DNA of 64,000 nucleotides from assembly GCA_027943335.1 (NCBI GenBank), contig BSBK01003258.1, forward strand, positions 145,001 through 209,000, given 5' to 3'. Position numbers and translations under genes: made by a program. The notes beneath the pieces were generated by a model. It was not told the DNA's origin and did not search any database. It worked only from the letters and a program-made list of their open reading frames with translations. Positions 59,766 through 64,000 of this stretch are shown here, piece by piece; position 1 is the first letter of the stretch, and each line of letters begins with the position of its first letter. The DNA comes from Chamaecyparis obtusa. Lineage: Eukaryota > Streptophyta > Pinopsida > Cupressales > Cupressaceae.

Positions 59766-60156
59766 ATTTAAATTCAAAGATATGCTATCTCTGATATGCA
59801 GATTACATAGTGCAGGCTTTTAGAAGTCATTTTTATCAAGTATATCTAGCGACTCCACTAATTTCAAAGATCGAGGCTACCTCGTTCAAAGTTTTATGAG
59901 AAATATTGAGACTAGAAGCTCAAAGCCTACCCAATTTTTAGAGTTTCCCTCAAGGAGAAGTCACAAAGGTAGATCAACTCAAAGGACATCCCCTACAAGG
60001 AGAGTTTAATCTACACCTCCTAATACTTCAAAAAGGAGACCGTTTCCCTTTCATTCTAGAAGAAGAGGGAGATCTCTAACCAGAGATCTAGAGGAGGATT
60101 CAAACCTAGCAAGTACAGCTCATATAGTTGTCAGTCTTCAGATTCCAACACCTACA
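59766..60156 (+). other. Leader of Tat-like element
   Basis: Untranslated or N-terminal sequence before the first supported Met. The text near 60030-60110 (RRPFPFHSRRRGRSLT-like) could extend gag upstream, but the start is not certain. Confidence 0.4.
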
Positions 60157-63100
60157 ATGGCAAGACAATTTTATTTTGCACCATTCAACCAAGGTAGCCC
60201 ATTGGCCTTTGCTCAACATCATGATGTGCCTTTGGTGGCACTTAAGAGTATACCTGATTTCATAGGTGAGGGGTAGACAACTGCTTTTCAGCACATAAGA
60301 GATGTGACCACCATATGCATCATACACAACATTACTCAAGATGATGTGGCCACAAAGTTATTAGCAGCCTCTTTAAAAGGTAAGGCTCTAGAATGGTTTA
60401 GAACTCTAACTGTTGGTTCTATTACTTCTTGGGATGAGTTAGGGGACGCATTAAGTAAGCATTTTGAGAATAAATCAAATAACTTTTCTCTAGTTGAGTA
60501 GTTAACAACTATTAAGAGAGACCCTCAAGAACAAATGATAGATTATAATAGTAGATTCCTTAAAACATGGAATAGAATCCCAGTCTCAGTGAGACCATTA
60601 GCTGACCACGTCTTCCTTTACTATTTACAAATTCTAAATGGTCAAATTTCTTTCATTATCCAGTCTATGGGTGGTACTTCTCTACCCCAAGTTTTTGACA
60701 TAGCTGTCAGGGCTGAAAAATGTTTAATCCAAGTAGGCATGATTGCTAGAAGGCCTCCAATGCCCATTTTTCCTAGCCTTCAACCCATTGCACCTACCCA
60801 AGTACCCCCATTTACCCCTATTCCCACCATATTGGCACCCCAAGCTAGTACTAGTGGGCAAGAGCTGAGGACTAGTTTCTCCCAAGAGCTGCAAGAGATA
60901 AAGAATAGCCAACAAAGTAGTTAGCAAGAAATGACTACCTTGTTGCAGACCTTGACTAAGGAGGTCACAAATTTGAAGAACCAAAATCAAGGAATTAGAC
61001 CACCATTTTAGTCACAAGGCCAAGGTCCTAATCTGTAATATCAAAATCAAGGACAGCCTTATCAACAAAATAGGCCACCGTACCAAGGAGGCTACCAAGG
61101 ACAAAGGCAAAATTTTAGTCAAAGGCCTTTTCAACCATACAACCCTACACCTCTTAATGCTGCAAATCTGGTGAGGGACATGGTGCCTGGTCAAAACAAT
61201 ATGGCCATGGAAAATGAATGGTGTTTTCCTTGCAGTCAGCCTCACAATTAGGCTACATGTTCAAATGGATGGAGGAACCAAGCTCTAATGGTTCAGAATG
61301 CCTCACAAGCTCAAATACCAGAGGCTTCAGCCTGTGGATCAATTCCTCAACAAGAATAACAAGAGCATGAGACTACTCTCTTTAATTGGGAGCAACCAGA
61401 CTTCAATGGAGTCAATGATGAGGTTTCTTTCGTTGCCTTCACAAGAGCAAAAAGAAGAGATCAAGACATGGAAAGAGATGACTCTGGTATCAAAGCCACC
61501 ACATCTATAGAGCCAGCACAACAAGTTGCCCTTACCATACCTAAGAAGGTTCCTACCATTACAAGTAAAGAGGAGCACACTCTCAAAGAGGTGGAGCCCA
61601 TCATGCCAAAGACACAAGAAAGAGTACACACTATGACACCTTATAATATTGTAGACAACATGAAGAAGGTGAATGTCACCATGTCCATGTGGGACTCTTT
61701 GGCTCTTCCAGGACAACCTAAAATTTTAAAGAAGGCCATGTCAAAGCTAGCAACTCCTCAACTTGCAAAAGAGGCTGCAAAGCCAGTGTTGGTCAACACT
61801 GAACAAGAAAAGGAGGCTCTAAGTAGCAACTCCAAGGCCAATGCCACACAAGGTAGGAACTCAAAGCCACCTCCCTTTTATGTATCTCTAATTATTGGAA
61901 AATCTTTAGTGCATAATTGTATGGTAGATAGTGGAGCTACTAGCACTATAATGCCTAAGAAAGTAGTTGACCAATTAGGACTAAAATATGAGCCCTTCCA
62001 AAAGAAGGTTACCCAACTTGATGGATCCTCAATCAATACTATTGGTGTGGCTAAGGATACCAGTCTAATCCTTCATGCTAGTCCTAATTTTTCCATCCTC
62101 CTTGATATATATATCATAGATCTCCCTACATTATTTGCTATATGTCTTTCAAGGGAGTTTATAGCCAAGATAGGAGGCTACCTATCTTCTAATTGGTCTC
62201 ACATGTTATTTCATACAAGGTATGGGACCAAGGTCACCATTAAATCAGAACCATTAGCAGCACACCATATAGATCCGTATGTGTCCAATGCCATCAATGT
62301 AAACTACCCTATATTTGATAGCAGTGACTTCCAAACCATTAGTGAAGCAAGCACAAAGATAGAAAGTATCCCTGATATCCTTCTAGATGAAAGAGCTTTA
62401 TAGGCCCAAGAAAATCTTGCTTGGGATTTTGGTTTGGGAAGTTATTTAATACAAGAAAGTAATGCTATAGAGCCAAGCCTTCTCAAAGAGGATGCTGATT
62501 CAGAAGATTAGAGTAGTCAGGTTTGGGAACTATTTTTTGACAGAGCTAGAAGTAGACATGGTTTTAGTGGTGGTGCTATGCTAGTGTCCCCAAAAAGAGA
62601 AAGGTATTATACTGCCTTTATATTTAGTTTCTCCTGCACTAGCAATACTGCAGAGTATGAAAGCCTAGTCAATGGACTAGAATGGGCTAGAAAAAGAGGG
62701 CTTAAGGCCTTAAAAGTTTATGGTGACAGTGAGCTTGTTGTCAGCCAAGTAAGAGGGATAAGTGCAACCAAGAATGATACCATGAAAGCATACAAACATA
62801 GAGTTTGGGATGCAATTGAAGATTTCCATGCTTTCAATATTATTGCCATCCCTAGAAAGTTAAATCAAAATGCAGATAGGTTAGCCGCTATTGGATCCCA
62901 GTATGATATTCCAAATAAAATTTCAAGAGAAATAGATCAACAACATATCAAAGTGATTTTCAGACCCTCTATTCCTAATAATGATGTCAATTGGCAAGTG
63001 TTTGACAATGATGAACAAATTCTGCAATTCTTGTTTGAAGAAGATGTTTTTTTAGAACACAATCAAGACAAGCTATCACAAAAATATGGTGATCAAGTGA

Positions 63101-64000
63101 TACAACTCAAGTCTAATAAGATTCCTAGAGGTCTTGTCACTTTGGAGACTATCTTCAACAAGGATGATGAAGTCAAGAAAAACAAAGCTGGCCTGGTAGT
63201 CCAACAAGAACATTGTGTTGAATTAGAGTTGGAACCAGGTAAGAGCCTACAATTTGGAAAGGTAAAAACTGAATTTGAAAAACAAGCTTATACTTAGTTA
63301 TTCAAAGAATTCACTGACTTTTTTGCATGGCAATATGAGGATCTCAAAGGTTTTGATCCTACCCTTACTCAGCACACTATTGAGTTAGAACCTAATGCCA
63401 AACCAGTGAGGCAAAATCAAAGGCCTATTAATCCCAAGCTTGAGCCACTTATGCATAAAGAAGTACTCAAATTAATAGGAAGTGGTATCATCTACCCCAT
63501 CAAGCATACTAGTTGGGTTTCCAACCTTGTTCCTGTCAGGAAGAAGAATGGGGAGCTAAGGTTATGTGTTGACTTTAGGGATCTTAATAGGGCCTCATTA
63601 AAGGACCACCATTCACTACCCTCCATGGAACAAATTTTACAATGTGTCTCTGGATCTAAGTGATTTTCATTATTGGATGGCTATTCAGGATACAATCAGA
63701 TCTTAGTAAATGAAGAGGATCAATACAAAAGTGCATTTACAACCAAGTGGGGAACCATGGCTTATCAAAAGATGCCCTTTGGTTTGTCAAATGTAGGTGC
63801 CACATTTCAAAAGGAAATGGATATGGCCTTTAAGAGCCTAATGTACAAGTTTGTGTTGGTCTACTTGGATGACATAACTATCTATTCAAAGCATGCAGTA
63901 AACCACATCAAAAATCTGAGGAATATTTCTGAAAGGTGTAGAGAATTTGGGATATCTCTTAATCCCAAGAAATGTGTGTTTGCAATTCATGAAGGAAAAT
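60157..64000 (+). pseudogene. Gag-protease-RNase H-RT polyprotein, 11 stops, runs off end
   Basis: All of it lies in one frame. Gag: FQHIRDVTTICIIHNITQDD, LLAASLKGKALEWFRTL, ITSWDELGDALSKHF. A Gln-rich linker and a CFPCSQPH...C knuckle follow near 61230. Protease: MVDSGATSTIMPKKVV at about 61921, with the DSGA active site. RNase H (about 62527-62900): ELFFDRARSRHGFSGGAML, NTAEYESLVNGLEWA, VYGDSELVVSQVRG, NQNADRLAA, giving the D-E-D-D set. RT from about 63300: NLVPVRKKNGELRLCVDFRD, MPFGLSNVGATFQKEMD and VYLDDITIYSKH. Stops lie at 60274, 60499, 60922, 61009, 61036, 61249, 61357, 62401, 62509, 63295 and 63661. I see no frameshift. An RNase H before RT departs from the usual PR-RT-RNaseH-IN order. 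Confidence 0.9.

Larger units (their letters stand above)
57035..64000 (+). mobile_element. Tat-like Ty3/gypsy element, 5' part
   Basis: The 5' LTR (57035-59735) is followed by a primer-site region and then one gag-pro-RNaseH-RT reading frame that leaves the window. The rest of pol and the 3' LTR lie beyond the end. Its LTR is the same family as the solo LTR at 41250-44280. Lineage assignment to Tat rests on the RNase H type, LTR size and RT sequence. Confidence 0.88.

Noticed and set aside
61339..61716. 125-codon minus-strand ORF
   Set aside because: Antisense to the gag-protease linker of the Tat-like element, with no independent support.
60157..64000. TAG/TAA as sense Gln codons or programmed readthrough
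   Set aside because: Other elements in the window also carry scattered stops along with frameshifts, and plant nuclear genes use the standard code. Decay is the simpler reading.

Overview
This window looks like intergenic DNA from a large, repeat-rich plant nuclear genome. A conifer or other gymnosperm fits best, judging by long, old, deeply nested LTR retrotransposons, decayed telomere-like tracts and spliceosomal GT-AG introns. The species cannot be named from the sequence. I find no intact host gene. Almost everything is a mobile element, a satellite or a broken gene.

Layout. (1) 1-3600: a TG microsatellite, then a minus-strand five-exon pseudogene of an uncharacterised family, with a complete 335-bp TRIM retrotransposon in its first visible exon. 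(2) 3600-23470: one minisatellite array of about 10-bp units, split by a 14.4-kb nested insertion (6396-20763). The outer element has LTRs of about 2.7 kb. Its 3' LTR holds a second, related element (13459-20003) with target duplication TATAG. Both elements lack pol and carry a degraded ORF with a very acidic region, and their LTRs carry palindromic hairpin modules. (3) 23470-34700: five palindromic 16-mers, two copies of a dead chromovirus integrase/chromodomain segment (24765 and 31200), telomere-like tracts in opposite orientations, an unrecognised membrane-protein gene fragment and a fold-back element.

(4) 34735-47190: a dead Ty3/gypsy chromovirus whose pol is split inside the integrase zinc finger by a minus-strand, pol-less element (36217-46010). 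One LTR of that element is in turn split by a solo LTR (41250-44280). Each of these insertions has a visible target-site duplication. (5) 47190-57034: unassigned DNA, then a decayed minus-strand Lys/Glu-rich ORF region interrupted by a TIR element (51341-52326) and by a gag-only Ty1/copia element (53258-56797). (6) 57035-64000: the 5' LTR and first 3.8 kb of the gag-pol frame of a Tat-like Ty3/gypsy element, whose RNase H domain lies upstream of the reverse transcriptase. Its frame holds eleven nonsense codons and no detectable frameshift.

The main signals are: (a) a module of about 200 bp (palindrome, GTGGGTCC-like box, ATTGG/CCAAT box) shared by the LTRs of apparently different families; (b) decay dominated by nonsense changes, many readable as C-to-T at CAG, CAA or CGA codons, as expected for methylated DNA; (c) several pol-less elements that keep only a gag-type ORF; and (d) insertion junctions clean enough to reconstruct the order of events.
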